A DNA stretch of 64,000 nucleotides from Hymenobacter daecheongensis DSM 21074. Lineage in GTDB: Bacteria; Bacteroidota; Bacteroidia; Cytophagales; Hymenobacteraceae. The stretch's first letter is position 1, and every line of letters starts with the position of its first letter. This document shows positions 8,520 through 17,496 of this stretch, one piece after another. A program made the position numbers and the translations under genes. The stretch spans positions 248,001-312,000 of the forward strand of contig NZ_FQYN01000004.1 of NCBI RefSeq assembly GCF_900141805.1, written 5' to 3'. Below the pieces are notes generated by a model. The model had not been told where the DNA came from, did not search any database, and saw only the letters and a program-made list of their open reading frames with translations.

Positions 8520-9782
8520 CTACAGCAAGCGGGCTTTTACCCAGGGCTGGAATTTCTTTTCCAGCACATACGCCGTCAGCAGCGACGCGCCCACGGCCAC
8601 TGCAAACCGCACCCAGAACGTGAAGGCCGACCCGGAAAAAAAGCTCAGGCGCATGGCCAGCAGCATAAATGGGAAGTGAACGATGTAGAGGCCGTAGGAA
8701 AGGGTGCCGATGCGGGCCAGCCCCCCGATTACGGGTTTTGCCAGCCGCTCGACCCAGGCAAAGTCGTGCAGCAGCAGCAGCAGGCCCAGCCCGTAGCACA
8801 GGCTTGGTAGGCCGTAGGCGGCCACGTCGAACGACGGCCAGGCGGCAAGTATGTGCCGCGCGGTAAAGGCCGGCACCAGCAGCAGCAGGCCCAGCACCAC
8901 TTTCTGGTGCCGGAAGCCCTTGTGCGCAAATACGATGATGCCCAGCACGGCGTAGGGCAGCCAGGCCAAGTCGTAAAACGAGAGAATGGTGGTAAACGTG
9001 TCGCCGCCGGGCAGGAACTCCAGCCGGTTGCCGGCTACCACCGCCGTGAGGCGCTGCAGGATGGCCGTCGGCGCGTTGAAGGCCTGAAAGCTGGTAAATA
9101 TCAGCAGCACTGCCAGCAGCAGCTGATACGAGTGCTGCCGGTGGGGTAGGCGGCCAGCGTAGCGGGCCAGGATGAGCCCGGTCAGCCAGAACGTAAAGCC
9201 GAACCCGTAGGAGGACAGCAGCGGATGCGCGGGAAACAGCAGCACGTTGGCAATTGCTACCGCAAAGGCCGCCAGCGCCGCCACTACCGGGTGAATCCGG
9301 AAAAACGAAATCGGGATGAAGAGGGCATAGTACAGCACCTCGAAGTGCAATGACCAGGACGGCGCGTTTTCGGCAATAACGGGCACCAGCAGAATTTGCA
9401 GCAGGGCCAGATTACCCAGGATAACTGCCCAGGAATAGCCCACGCCCCACCCCACCAGTACGGCCAGCAGCATGCAAACGACATAAATTGGGTAGAGCCG
9501 CACAAACCGCTTGCGCACGTAGCCCCGGATGGTTTGGGCCGTGAGCGGCGGCTGGTTGGTGAGCCCGATTACGTAGCCCGACAGCACGAAGAAAATCAGG
9601 ACGCTGAAGTGCGACGGCGCCAGATACGCCCAGAAACCCGTGGGCGTATAGTTCGGATCGAGCGTTTTAGGAAAGCTGACGTAATGATGCCAAACGACCA
9701 GCAGGGCGGCAAAACCGCGCATAGCCTCCAGATGGGGACTAAAGCGGATTGCGGCAGAAGAATACGCGGGCTGAATAGACAA
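8520..9782 (-). CDS. Acyltransferase family 3 (OafA/YrhL-like) membrane O-acetyltransferase
   Basis: 420 aa with about ten hydrophobic helices. The N-terminus has the family pattern HLEAMRGFAALLVVWHHY near residues 17-34, containing the conserved Arg and the catalytic His pair, followed by FFVLSGYVIG near 64-73. Such integral membrane enzymes pass acyl groups (usually acetyl) from the cytoplasm to surface or secreted sugars. In this cluster it most likely O-acetylates the polysaccharide or its lipid-linked repeat. No SGNH domain is fused at the C-terminus. Confidence 0.85.
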   Translation of the reverse strand: MSIQPAYSSAAIRFSPHLEAMRGFAALLVVWHHYVSFPKTLDPNYTPTGFWAYLAPSHFSVLIFFVLSGYVIGLTNQPPLTAQTIRGYVRKRFVRLYPIYVVCMLLAVLVGWGVGYSWAVILGNLALLQILLVPVIAENAPSWSLHFEVLYYALFIPISFFRIHPVVAALAAFAVAIANVLLFPAHPLLSSYGFGFTFWLTGLILARYAGRLPHRQHSYQLLLAVLLIFTSFQAFNAPTAILQRLTAVVAGNRLEFLPGGDTFTTILSFYDLAWLPYAVLGIIVFAHKGFRHQKVVLGLLLLVPAFTARHILAAWPSFDVAAYGLPSLCYGLGLLLLLHDFAWVERLAKPVIGGLARIGTLSYGLYIVHFPFMLLAMRLSFFSGSAFTFWVRFAVAVGASLLTAYVLEKKFQPWVKARLL

Positions 9783-9935
9783 AATCTCAGAATGTCAGTG
9801 CAAACATATGGATGTTAAGATACTTTAGCAGCATCGAAGCACCCCTACACGCTTACTTGGCGTTCGTAAAATTTCTCTATAAGCAGTTCAGTCCGTAAGT
9901 AACTTAGTATCAGTCAGGGTATTGCCTAACTATGG

Positions 9936-10865
9936 CTACTGATGCACGTTTTTCACCACGTAGAGCGGCCGTTGCCGGGCCGCGTCGAGGCCGCGCCACA
10001 CGTACTCGCCAATGATGCCCAGCGCCACCATCTGGAAAGCCGACACGAAGAGCACGACGACCATCAGCGTAGTCCAGCCGGCGGCGTTGATGTGGCCCAG
10101 AGCCTTCATGATCAGGATGTAGAGGCCGTACACCATGGCTATGCCGCCCAGCATCATGCCCAGAATTGAAATCAGGCGGATGGGGAAAAACGAGAAGGAC
10201 AGAATGGAGTCGATGAAGAGCTTGATCTTCTTCGACAGCGTCCAGCGCGACTTGCCGATTTCGCGCTTGCGGCGCACGTACGGAATGTTGACGTAGGTGA
10301 AGCCCAGCCACACCATCAGGTAGAAAATGTTGCTGTTGCGCTCCTTCAGCCGCACCACTTCGTCGCACACCTGCCGGTCGAAAAACACGAAGTCGAAGCC
10401 GCCGTCCGGGATATTGGACAACGCCACCTTCTTCATAATCTTATGAAAAAGCTGGGCAAACCACTTCTGCAGACCGGTTTCTTCGCGGTCCTGCCGGTTG
10501 CCGATAACGAGCTTGAAGCCTTTAAGCCAGTACTCGTACATCTGCACCATCAGCTCGGGCGGGTCCTGCATGTCGGCCGTGATGATAGCCATACAGTCGC
10601 CGGTGGCGTGGGTCATACCGGCGGCAATGGCGTTGTAGGAGCCCACGTTGCTCACCAACTCCACCACCTGCACCTTATCAGGATACTGGCTGCGGAAGCG
10701 CAGCAGCTCCCGCATCGTATTGTCGCCGGAGCCGTCATCGACCATCACGTATTCGAAGGTGACATCGGCGGGAAAGCCGGCTTCATTCTCAATCAGGGCC
10801 TGGGCCGTAACCGGAATGTTGCCTTCGTTGTAGTAACAGGGAATGATAACGGAGAGCTTGGGCAT
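9936..10865 (-). CDS. DPM1/GtrB-like GT2 with C-terminal membrane anchor
   Basis: 309 aa from ATG 10865, giving MPKLSVIIPCYYNEGN. An upstream in-frame ATG at 10907 is disfavoured because a TACCTTTG -7 box overlaps it (10905-10912). Motifs: VMVDDGSGDNT near residues 40-50 and AIITADMQDPPE near 87-98, with DMQD in place of DADLQD, typical of polyprenyl-phosphate hexose synthases. Two hydrophobic helices lie near 220-285. The likely product is a polyprenyl-P-sugar used on the outer face by GT39/DUF6056-like membrane transferases such as the one encoded just upstream. Confidence 0.85.
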   Translation of the reverse strand: MPKLSVIIPCYYNEGNIPVTAQALIENEAGFPADVTFEYVMVDDGSGDNTMRELLRFRSQYPDKVQVVELVSNVGSYNAIAAGMTHATGDCMAIITADMQDPPELMVQMYEYWLKGFKLVIGNRQDREETGLQKWFAQLFHKIMKKVALSNIPDGGFDFVFFDRQVCDEVVRLKERNSNIFYLMVWLGFTYVNIPYVRRKREIGKSRWTLSKKIKLFIDSILSFSFFPIRLISILGMMLGGIAMVYGLYILIMKALGHINAAGWTTLMVVVLFVSAFQMVALGIIGEYVWRGLDAARQRPLYVVKNVHQ

Positions 10866-10904
10866 AGAAACGGCAGAACAGGGAGCAATCAGCTGCTTGT
10901 TCGG

Positions 10905-10912
10905 CAAAGGTA
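10905..10912 (-). promoter_or_regulatory. Putative -7 box TACCTTTG before GtrB-like gene
   Basis: The minus strand reads TACCTTTG. Transcription would begin about 5-6 nt downstream (near 10899), which puts the ATG at 10865 inside the transcript and the ATG at 10907 outside it; this guided the start choice. No clear -33 box is seen. Confidence 0.4.
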
Positions 10913-10978
10913 GGGTGGGAATTGATTAAAGCCGCGCGGCGGCCCCAGACTTCGGGGGCCGCCAAACTGAAATCGGGG

Positions 10979-12460
10979 CTACGGATGGTAGGGGTTGGGT
11001 TTTACAACCACGCTGTCGACCCCGTAGTAAATGGCGTACTGCGAGGCGTCGTCGTTGTTAAAGTCGTAGGTGTAGAGCACACCAGGGGCCCGGTAGGCGT
11101 CCTCGTTGCTGTATAGGGGCCGCATTTCGGTAACCTGGGCCTGGCGGGCAGCTTCATTTTTCAGAAACCGCTCCCGCTGCCGCACGCGGGCGTAGTGCTC
11201 GGGGGCTTTGGTGGCCACGTCCAGGAAAGCCATGTGGGTGTTGCTGGCGCTGGACAAAAAGCACAGCCCGAAAAAGGCCAAAGCCGTCAGGCGCCAGCCG
11301 GTGGGGCTGCTCAGGGCCCGCAGCACTTCCGACTGGGCAGCGTAGCGGGCAAAAACCGTGGCCAGCAGCCACACCCAGCCGACCATAAAGTAGAAGTACA
11401 CGCACTGCCAGCTGTGAGGCCACACCGTTTGGTAAACCAGCGTCGACGGGAAAATCATGGCTGCCATGCCCCCCAGCAGCCACAGGGCCAGCAGCGCGGG
11501 GTGCAGACGGCTCAGGTCGAAGATTACGGCGCTACGCACCCGGGTCAGCAGGCCGGCCAGCAGCACGCTGCCCAGCAGCAGCAGCAGGCTATTGGCCCAG
11601 GAAATGCTTTGCGTGAGGGCGAAGTAGAAGCTTTTGACAAGGATAACGACAACCTGAGGGCTTTTGATAATCTGGCCCAGGTTACGACCTTCCATAGTGG
11701 CGCGCACCTGGTTGCCGGGCGCGGTAACGGCGAAGAAAGCGCCAATCATTGCCAGCGCAAACAACGCCACAAACCACCACTTGCCCGGGTGCTTCATCAG
11801 CAAAGCCAGGGCTGCGGCGCTGCCCAGCACCCAGCAGATGGCCATCATCGACACATCATAGGCGCCAATGGCTATTACACTAAACAGGACGCCGCCCAGC
11901 AGGCAAACCAGCTGCGCGGCCGGGCGGCCCTGGTAGCGGTGCAGGCCCACCAAGCCGGCAAAGGCAAACAGGCTGGCAATAACCCCGGCCGTGTAGGAGG
12001 TGTAGCCCCCGAACCAGTAGAAAGCGGCCCCGGCCATTTCGAAGCCGTTCAGGTACAGCACCGTCAGGAGCAGCGCGCAGGCCAGCACCACCGAGGTACG
12101 GGCCCCGCGCAGCAGCACCCGGAAGAACGTGAAAGCACCCAGCGCCAGCAGGGAAATGATGGCAATAGGCTGAATCCGGGCCAGCAGCTCGGTTTGCTGG
12201 TACGACAACGGGTCCAGATACGCCTTTAAGGCAAGCTCCGTGTAGCGCCCCGTCCAGTTGGCATACAGGTCGCGGATGAACTGCATGCGGCCCAGGCGAA
12301 TAATCCGGTTGGAGTTGGCGTAGTCGTCGTGGATGCTGGGGTAATTGTAGTAAGCCAGCAGCAGGAAGGGCAGAATAGCCGCGGCCAGCGCCAGCAGCCA
12401 TCCGCCCCGCACGCGCGAGTCAACCGCGGGAGAGCTGACAACGGGGTCAGAAACTTGCAT
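10979..12460 (-). CDS. Polytopic membrane protein, DUF6056-like (GT-C-type transferase candidate)
   Basis: 493 aa with about 11-12 transmembrane helices. Between the first two helices is an outward loop with IHDDYAN near residues 43-49 and NWTGRYTE near 68-75. The DDY plus GRY pattern is typical of DUF6056/GtrIII-like proteins, thought to be GT-C enzymes that use polyprenyl-phosphate sugars, with the acidic pair as catalytic site. It sits directly upstream of a DPM1/GtrB-like synthase, as in three-gene glycan side-branch modification systems. Function inferred from topology and context only. Confidence 0.65.
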   Translation of the reverse strand: MQVSDPVVSSPAVDSRVRGGWLLALAAAILPFLLLAYYNYPSIHDDYANSNRIIRLGRMQFIRDLYANWTGRYTELALKAYLDPLSYQQTELLARIQPIAIISLLALGAFTFFRVLLRGARTSVVLACALLLTVLYLNGFEMAGAAFYWFGGYTSYTAGVIASLFAFAGLVGLHRYQGRPAAQLVCLLGGVLFSVIAIGAYDVSMMAICWVLGSAAALALLMKHPGKWWFVALFALAMIGAFFAVTAPGNQVRATMEGRNLGQIIKSPQVVVILVKSFYFALTQSISWANSLLLLLGSVLLAGLLTRVRSAVIFDLSRLHPALLALWLLGGMAAMIFPSTLVYQTVWPHSWQCVYFYFMVGWVWLLATVFARYAAQSEVLRALSSPTGWRLTALAFFGLCFLSSASNTHMAFLDVATKAPEHYARVRQRERFLKNEAARQAQVTEMRPLYSNEDAYRAPGVLYTYDFNNDDASQYAIYYGVDSVVVKPNPYHP

Positions 12461-12491
12461 AAAAGAGGATAAAGGAGCCCGAAGGAAAGAA

Positions 12492-13598
12492 TTAGCGGCG
12501 GAGGAAAGTGCGGATATGACTGCTGACCTGCGTCACGTGCTCGGGCGTCATGCCGGGCCACATGGGCAAGCTCAGGCAGGTAGTAGCCAGCTCTTCGGCA
12601 ATGGGGAAGTCGCCGGCCTTGAAATTCATGAAGCGGTAGGCTTCCTGCAGATGGGGCGGAATCGGGTAGTGAATCAGCGTGCCGATGCCCTGTTCGGTGA
12701 GGTACTTCTGCAGCTCGTCGCGCTGGCTGGTGCGCACCACATACAGGTGATACACGTGGGTAGCACCCGGCGCTACGGCCGGCAGGTGCAGGTCGGGAAT
12801 ACCGGCCAGCTGCTCGTTGTACAGCGCGGCCACTTCCTGGCGCTGCCCGGTCCACTCCATCAGCTTGGGCAGCTTGGCGCTCAGCACGGCGGCCTGCAAT
12901 TCGTCGAGGCGGGAGTTGTGGCCGATAACTTCGTTGTAGTATTTCTGCTGGGAGCCGTAGTTGCGCAGGGTCCGCACCTTCTTGGCCAACTCGGCGTCGT
13001 TGGTGGTCACGGCCCCGGCGTCGCCGAGGGCACCCAGGTTTTTGCCGGGGTAAAAGCTCGTAGCGTTCAGGTGGCCGAAGCTGCCGGTGATGCCGCCGGC
13101 GTAGGCCGCGCCCTGCGACTGGGCATTGTCTTCAATGACGTACAGGTTGTGGCGCTGGGCAATTTCCATGATGGCGCCCATCTCGCAGGCCTGGCCGTAC
13201 AGATGCACTGGCATGATGGCGCGGGTGCGGGGCGTAATGGCCGCCTCCAGCAGGGCCGGGTCCAGGTTGTAGGTCGTCGGGTTGGGCTCCACCGGAATGG
13301 GCGTGGCGCCCACGAAGGAAATAGCCAGCCAGGTAGCAATGTAGGTGTTGGAGGGCACGATTACCTCGTCTCCTTCCTTCACTTCGAGGGCTTTGAGGGC
13401 CAGGTGCAGCGCGTCCAGCCCGTTGGCAACCCCAATGCACTCGGTAGTGGTAGAAAAGCGGGCGTACTCAGCTTCAAACTGCTTAACGGCCTCGCCCAGC
13501 ACGTACCACTGCGAGTCAAACACCTGGCTCATAGCGTCCAGCACCTGGGTGCGAACCGCCTGATTTTGGGGAGTAAAGGAAAGAAAAGGAACTTTCAT
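12492..13598 (-). CDS. fdtB: DegT/DnrJ/EryC1 aminotransferase, FdtB/QdtB-like
   Basis: 368 aa PLP sugar aminotransferase. The N-terminus is [12 protein letters not shown]; the PLP lysine lies in [15 protein letters not shown] near residues 179-193, and [10 protein letters not shown] near 157-166 carries the ring-stacking segment. The [15 protein letters not shown] pattern is typical of 3-aminating enzymes (FdtB, QdtB, DesV type). With the FdtA-like oxoisomerase two genes upstream, it should make dTDP-3-amino-3,6-dideoxyhexose from dTDP-3-keto-6-deoxyhexose. Whether the product has galacto or gluco configuration cannot be decided from sequence. Confidence 0.8.
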   Translation of the reverse strand: MKVPFLSFTPQNQAVRTQVLDAMSQVFDSQWYVLGEAVKQFEAEYARFSTTTECIGVANGLDALHLALKALEVKEGDEVIVPSNTYIATWLAISFVGATPIPVEPNPTTYNLDPALLEAAITPRTRAIMPVHLYGQACEMGAIMEIAQRHNLYVIEDNAQSQGAAYAGGITGSFGHLNATSFYPGKNLGALGDAGAVTTNDAELAKKVRTLRNYGSQQKYYNEVIGHNSRLDELQAAVLSAKLPKLMEWTGQRQEVAALYNEQLAGIPDLHLPAVAPGATHVYHLYVVRTSQRDELQKYLTEQGIGTLIHYPIPPHLQEAYRFMNFKAGDFPIAEELATTCLSLPMWPGMTPEHVTQVSSHIRTFLRR

Positions 13599-13604
13599 AA
13601 CGAA

Positions 13605-14558
13605 CTAGTTGAAATGGGAGCACGCCAGCACGTGGCCGCACCCGCCGACTTTAAAATTCAATTTTTCGCAGGTCCGAAATACGGCCCGGTTGGTCGCCTG
13701 GGTGGTCATCAGCACGTACTCAGCGCCCTGGCGCCGGGCCCGCCGCACGGTTTCCGACACCAGCTTCAGGTGCCAGCCCCGATTGAGCGGCCCCACGGCC
13801 GTGAGCACCACGCGCGAAAAGCCGGAACCCAAACTAACGCCGTGTGCCTTCAGGTCGCTGATGGCCAGAAACGAGTCAACGGGCAAGCCGGGCTCGGCGG
13901 GCACCAGTACGTCGTCGCAGTAGCCTTCCACGGCCGCCGAGGCGTAGCGGTCCAGAAACTGGTCCCCTTTGTCGCCGCTGAACCACTGGTCGGCGTGAAA
14001 CCGGTCGTACTCGTTGCGGGCCGCCGCCGAGATGCTGCCAACAGCGGCGGCTTCGTCCGGGCGGGCCGAGCGCACCGCGTATTCGGGCTGCTCAAACGTG
14101 GCTACGGCATCGTGGAAATACGTCAGGCGGGTTTCCACCAGCCGCCAGCCCGCGTCGCCCAGGGCCTGGGCCACGCGGGTGTCTTCGGCGGGCAGCTCGG
14201 CAAAGCAGTAGGCGGCTCCCTCCTGCCCCAGCTGCCGACGGAAAGCGGCACCGGCCGCCGCCAGCACGGAAGCCGGGGTGTCATTAGCGAAGAGAGCGGT
14301 AAACACTTTGTACACCGGAGCCTGGAAAAAATCAGTATCCCAGGGCAGAAAGGCGTACAAAAACTGAACGGTAGCGCCTTTCTGCGCAAACTCGAACACC
14401 CGATGGTTTGGGTCGGCGGCGTAGCCGGCGGCCAGCCCGGTGCCGAACAGGCGTTGCTGGGTGGCCGCGTCGAGCTGGCGCAGGAAGTTGTAGGGCGAAT
14501 AGAAAAACAGCTTTTCGGCCCGGGCCGCTACCAGCTCGGCGTTTACTTGTGGCCCCAT
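13605..14558 (-). CDS. GNAT-family acetyltransferase of the dTDP-3-aminosugar module
   Basis: 317 aa from ATG 14558; an ATG at 14663 would bury 105 nt in the upstream gene. The start overlaps the FdtA-like gene end by 16 nt, indicating translational coupling. The C-terminal ~150 residues are GNAT-like: an acetyl-CoA loop GPLNRGWHLKLV followed by AEYVLMTTQATNRAVFR, and a final strand LNFKVGG. The overall layout (variable N-terminal half plus GNAT) resembles WecD. Placed between FdtA- and FdtB-like genes, it is the natural N-acetyltransferase for the 3-amino sugar, a step done in described Fdt/Qdt systems by a left-handed-helix enzyme. Confidence 0.7.
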   Translation of the reverse strand: MGPQVNAELVAARAEKLFFYSPYNFLRQLDAATQQRLFGTGLAAGYAADPNHRVFEFAQKGATVQFLYAFLPWDTDFFQAPVYKVFTALFANDTPASVLAAAGAAFRRQLGQEGAAYCFAELPAEDTRVAQALGDAGWRLVETRLTYFHDAVATFEQPEYAVRSARPDEAAAVGSISAAARNEYDRFHADQWFSGDKGDQFLDRYASAAVEGYCDDVLVPAEPGLPVDSFLAISDLKAHGVSLGSGFSRVVLTAVGPLNRGWHLKLVSETVRRARRQGAEYVLMTTQATNRAVFRTCEKLNFKVGGCGHVLACSHFN

Positions 14559-14950
14559 ACCTGGCGGAAGTTTTCGTACTGCCGGATATAGTCCTGCTCG
14601 TTGTAGCGCGTGGAGGCAAACACCAGCTGCACGGCCGTGTGCGAGTACTGCATGGTGTGCCACGCATTGGGCGGCACGTACACGCCCACGTGCGGCGACT
14701 CCAGCACGAAAGTGCTGATTTCGCCGTCGGGCATTTCGGTGGTCACGATGATGCGGCCGGCCACGGCAATCAGCACCTGCTCGGTGGCGTGATGCGCGTG
14801 CCGGCCCCGCACGATGCTTTCCGGCGTGAAATACGTCCAGAACGTCCGCTCCACCGTGAACGGAATCAGCCCGTTGGCCTCGCCCACGGAAATGTAGCCG
14901 ATGTCGGAAGCGCCCAGCTTGGGAAACTCAATTAAGTGCGGCTTTTGCAT
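14543..14950 (-). CDS. fdtA: FdtA/WxcM-like dTDP-4-keto-6-deoxyhexose 3,4-oxoisomerase
   Basis: 135 aa single cupin-fold domain, the family's usual size. It contains IVRGRHAHHATEQ near residues 46-58, with the His residues of the sugar 3,4-ketoisomerase active site, and VYVPPNAWHTM near 90-100. The enzyme moves the keto group of dTDP-4-keto-6-deoxyglucose from C4 to C3, the committed step to Fuc3N or Qui3N sugars. It overlaps the GNAT gene and lies 16 nt after the UDP-glucuronate decarboxylase stop, within one transcript. Confidence 0.85.
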   Translation of the reverse strand: MQKPHLIEFPKLGASDIGYISVGEANGLIPFTVERTFWTYFTPESIVRGRHAHHATEQVLIAVAGRIIVTTEMPDGEISTFVLESPHVGVYVPPNAWHTMQYSHTAVQLVFASTRYNEQDYIRQYENFRQVWGHK

Positions 14951-14966
14951 ACGCGGCGAAACCAGC

Positions 14967-15953
14967 TTAGAACGAGCGAGGAGTGTTGTTGACCTGCCCG
15001 GCGGCGGCTACTTGCACATGCTCCTTGAAGTACTCCAGGGTGCGACGCAGACCTTCGGCGCGGTCTACCTGCGGCTCCCAGCCCAGGATTTCCTTGGCCT
15101 TGGTGATGTCCGGCTTGCGCTTCATCGGGTCGTTCTGGGGCAGCTCCTGGTAGGTGGGCTTGAACTCCACGTTCATGAGCTTGGCAATTTCCTCACCGAA
15201 CTCCTTGATGGTGATTTCGTCGGGGTTGCCGATGTTCACGGGCAAAGCGTAGTCGCTCAGCAGCAGGCGGTAGATGCCCTCAATCAGATCATCCACGTAG
15301 CAGAACGAGCGGGTCTGGCTGCCGTCGCCGAATACGGTCAGGTTCTCGCCGCGCAGGGCCTGGCTCAGGAATGCCGGCAACACGCGGCCGTCGTTGAGGC
15401 GCATACGCGGGCCGTAGGTGTTGAAGATGCGCACGATGCGCGTCTCCAGGCCGTGGTGGTTGTGGTAGGCCATCGTAATGGCTTCCTGGAAGCGCTTGGC
15501 CTCGTCGTAGCAGCCGCGCGGACCCACGGGGTTTACGTTGCCGAAGTACTCCTCCACCTGGGGGTGAATCTCGGGGTCGCCGTACACTTCCGAGGTGCTA
15601 GCAATCAGCATGCGGGCGCCTTTCACGCGGGCCAGGCCCAGCAGGTTGTGGGTGCCGAGCGAGCCAACTTTCAACGTCTGAATCGGAATCTTCAGATAGT
15701 CGATAGGCGAAGCGGGCGAGGCGAAGTGCAGGATATAGTCCAGCTTGCCGGGCACGAACACAAACTTCGACACGTCGGCGTGGTGGAACTCGAAGTCCTC
15801 CCGGCCAAACAGGTGCTCGATGTTGGCCAGGTCGCCGGTAATCAGGTTGTCCATGGCAATGACATGGTAGCCTTCCTTCAGGAACCGGTCGCAGAGGTGG
15901 GAGCCCAGAAAGCCCGCACCGCCGGTAATCAGAATTCGTTTTTTATCAGACAT
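14967..15953 (-). CDS. uxs: UDP-glucuronate decarboxylase (UDP-xylose synthase)
   Basis: 328 aa extended [17 protein letters not shown] near residues 11-24 binds [14 protein letters not shown] near 76-86 is the sequence that separates UXS from other epimerases; GCYDEAKR near 147-154 holds the catalytic YxxxK pair. It converts UDP-glucuronate to UDP-xylose (or the 4-keto pentose) in the cytoplasm. The next gene upstream encodes UDP-glucose dehydrogenase, which supplies its substrate, so the two form a UDP-Glc to UDP-GlcA to UDP-Xyl branch. A 126-nt heptad-rich palindrome separates them. Confidence 0.88.
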   Translation of the reverse strand: MSDKKRILITGGAGFLGSHLCDRFLKEGYHVIAMDNLITGDLANIEHLFGREDFEFHHADVSKFVFVPGKLDYILHFASPASPIDYLKIPIQTLKVGSLGTHNLLGLARVKGARMLIASTSEVYGDPEIHPQVEEYFGNVNPVGPRGCYDEAKRFQEAITMAYHNHHGLETRIVRIFNTYGPRMRLNDGRVLPAFLSQALRGENLTVFGDGSQTRSFCYVDDLIEGIYRLLLSDYALPVNIGNPDEITIKEFGEEIAKLMNVEFKPTYQELPQNDPMKRKPDITKAKEILGWEPQVDRAEGLRRTLEYFKEHVQVAAAGQVNNTPRSF

Positions 15954-15959
15954 GTTCGT

Positions 15960-16083
15960 TGTCGTTAGTTGTTGGTTGTCAGTTATTAGTTGTTGGTTGT
16001 TAGCTGTTGGCTGTCAGCTGTTAGCGTTATTAAAAACCTAACAACTGACAGCCAACAACTAGCAACCAACAACCAGCAACTAA
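15960..16083. repeat. Heptad-rich palindromic repeat (TTAGTTG family), copy 1
   Basis: Two arms built from GTTAGTT/GTTGGTT-like heptads, about 15963-16024 and 16037-16083, face each other across a short AT spacer. The right arm runs into the ugd coding end, so the TAG stop (16080-16082) is part of the repeat. It could act as a terminator or mRNA-stabilising hairpin between ugd and uxs. The same family recurs at 34656-34740. Confidence 0.8.
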
Positions 16084-17420
16084 GCCACTGGTTCCTTGTG
16101 GTCGGTACGGATACCGATGCAGTGGTAGGTGAAGCCAGCCTCGTGCAACTCCTTGGCATCGTAGATGTTACGGCCGTCGAAAATGGCTTTCTGCTTCATC
16201 AGGCGGGCTACCACCTCGAAGTTGGGCGAGCGGAAGTCGGGCCACTCGGTTACAACCAGCAGGGCGTCGGCATCGATGATGGCCGCGAATTCGTCCTTGG
16301 CGTAGGTGATACGGTCCTGCAACTGGTGCTTGGCTTCTTCCATGGCCACCGGGTCGTAGGCCGAAACGATGCAGCCCGCGTCGAGCAGCTTGTCGATGAT
16401 AACCACCGAGGGCGCCTCGCGCATGTCGTCGGTTTTGGGCTTGAACGACAGCCCCCATACGGCCATCTTCTTGCCTTTCAAATCGCCGCCGAAGTGCTTG
16501 TATACTTTGTCGAACAACACTTCCTTCTGGGCTTCGTTCACGCTTTCCACGGCCTTGAGCACCTGCATCTGGTAGCCGTTTTCGGCGGCCGTCTTAATCA
16601 GGGCCTTCACGTCTTTGGGGAAGCAGGAGCCGCCGTAGCCGATGCCGGGGTAAATGAACTTGGTGCCGATGCGGGCGTCGGAGCCGATGCCTTTGCGCAC
16701 CATGTTCACGTCGGCGCCCATGATTTCGCAGAGGTTGGCAATGTCGTTCATAAACGAAATCTTGGTCGCCAGCATGGAGTTGGCGGCGTATTTCGTCATC
16801 TCAGCCGACGGAATATCCATGAAGATAATCGGGTGGCCGTTGAGCAAAAAGGGCTTGTAGAGCTTGCTCATTACCTCCTCGGCGCGGGCCGAAGCCACAC
16901 CCACCACGATACGGTCGGGCTTGAGGAAGTCGTCGATGGCGGCGCCTTCCTTGAGGAACTCGGGGTTGGAAGCTACGTCGAACTCGATGTTGACGCCGCG
17001 CTTGGCCAGGGCCTGCTCGATTTCGGTGCGCACCTTGGCGGCCGTGCCCACCGGCACCGTGCTCTTGGTTACGATAACGCCGTAGTTGTTCATGTTTTCG
17101 CCGATGCCCCGGGCTACGGCCAGCACGTATTTCAAATCGGCCGAGCCATCTTCGCCGGGAGGCGTGCCTACGGCAATAAAGGCCACGTCGGCGTCCTTGA
17201 TGCCCTCGGCCAGGTTGGTAGAGAAGTGCAGGCGTCCTTTCTCGACGTTGCGGCTCACCATTTCTTCCAGACCGGGCTCATAGATTGGCAGAATCCCCTT
17301 GTGCAGGTTGTCAATCTTTTTCTGGTCAATATCAATGCAGGTTACATCAATTCCGACCTCGGCGAAGCACGTGCCGGTTACCAGCCCTACATAGCCGGTA
17401 CCTACTACTGCGATTTTCAT
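16080..17420 (-). CDS. ugd: UDP-glucose 6-dehydrogenase
   Basis: 446 aa from ATG 17420; extra upstream in-frame codons lack family similarity. The NAD-binding motif is MKIAVVGTGYVGLVTG at the N-terminus. The catalytic cysteine lies in GYGGSCFPKD near residue 265, and the C-terminal UDP-binding domain contains WGLSFKPKTDDMR near 322-334. The enzyme oxidises UDP-glucose twice to UDP-glucuronate using NAD+. It supplies the downstream decarboxylase and perhaps uronic acid residues of the polysaccharide. Length is normal for the family. Confidence 0.93.
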   Translation of the reverse strand: MKIAVVGTGYVGLVTGTCFAEVGIDVTCIDIDQKKIDNLHKGILPIYEPGLEEMVSRNVEKGRLHFSTNLAEGIKDADVAFIAVGTPPGEDGSADLKYVLAVARGIGENMNNYGVIVTKSTVPVGTAAKVRTEIEQALAKRGVNIEFDVASNPEFLKEGAAIDDFLKPDRIVVGVASARAEEVMSKLYKPFLLNGHPIIFMDIPSAEMTKYAANSMLATKISFMNDIANLCEIMGADVNMVRKGIGSDARIGTKFIYPGIGYGGSCFPKDVKALIKTAAENGYQMQVLKAVESVNEAQKEVLFDKVYKHFGGDLKGKKMAVWGLSFKPKTDDMREAPSVVIIDKLLDAGCIVSAYDPVAMEEAKHQLQDRITYAKDEFAAIIDADALLVVTEWPDFRSPNFEVVARLMKQKAIFDGRNIYDAKELHEAGFTYHCIGIRTDHKEPVA

Positions 17421-17496
17421 ATGCGGAGAGAGTTTGAAATATATTTCAATGGGAGACTGAGGAAAAACGGGCACAGGGCCCGGCAAAAGCAAGCAG

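Noticed and set aside
12516-14591. A 691-codon open frame on the plus strand
   Set aside because: It lies opposite the FdtB-like and GNAT genes; the protein has no domain pattern and reflects the high GC third-position bias of the real minus-strand genes.
15960-16083. Heptad repeats considered as a CRISPR array
   Set aside because: Units are 7 bp without unique spacers of 25-40 bp, and no cas gene is in the window.
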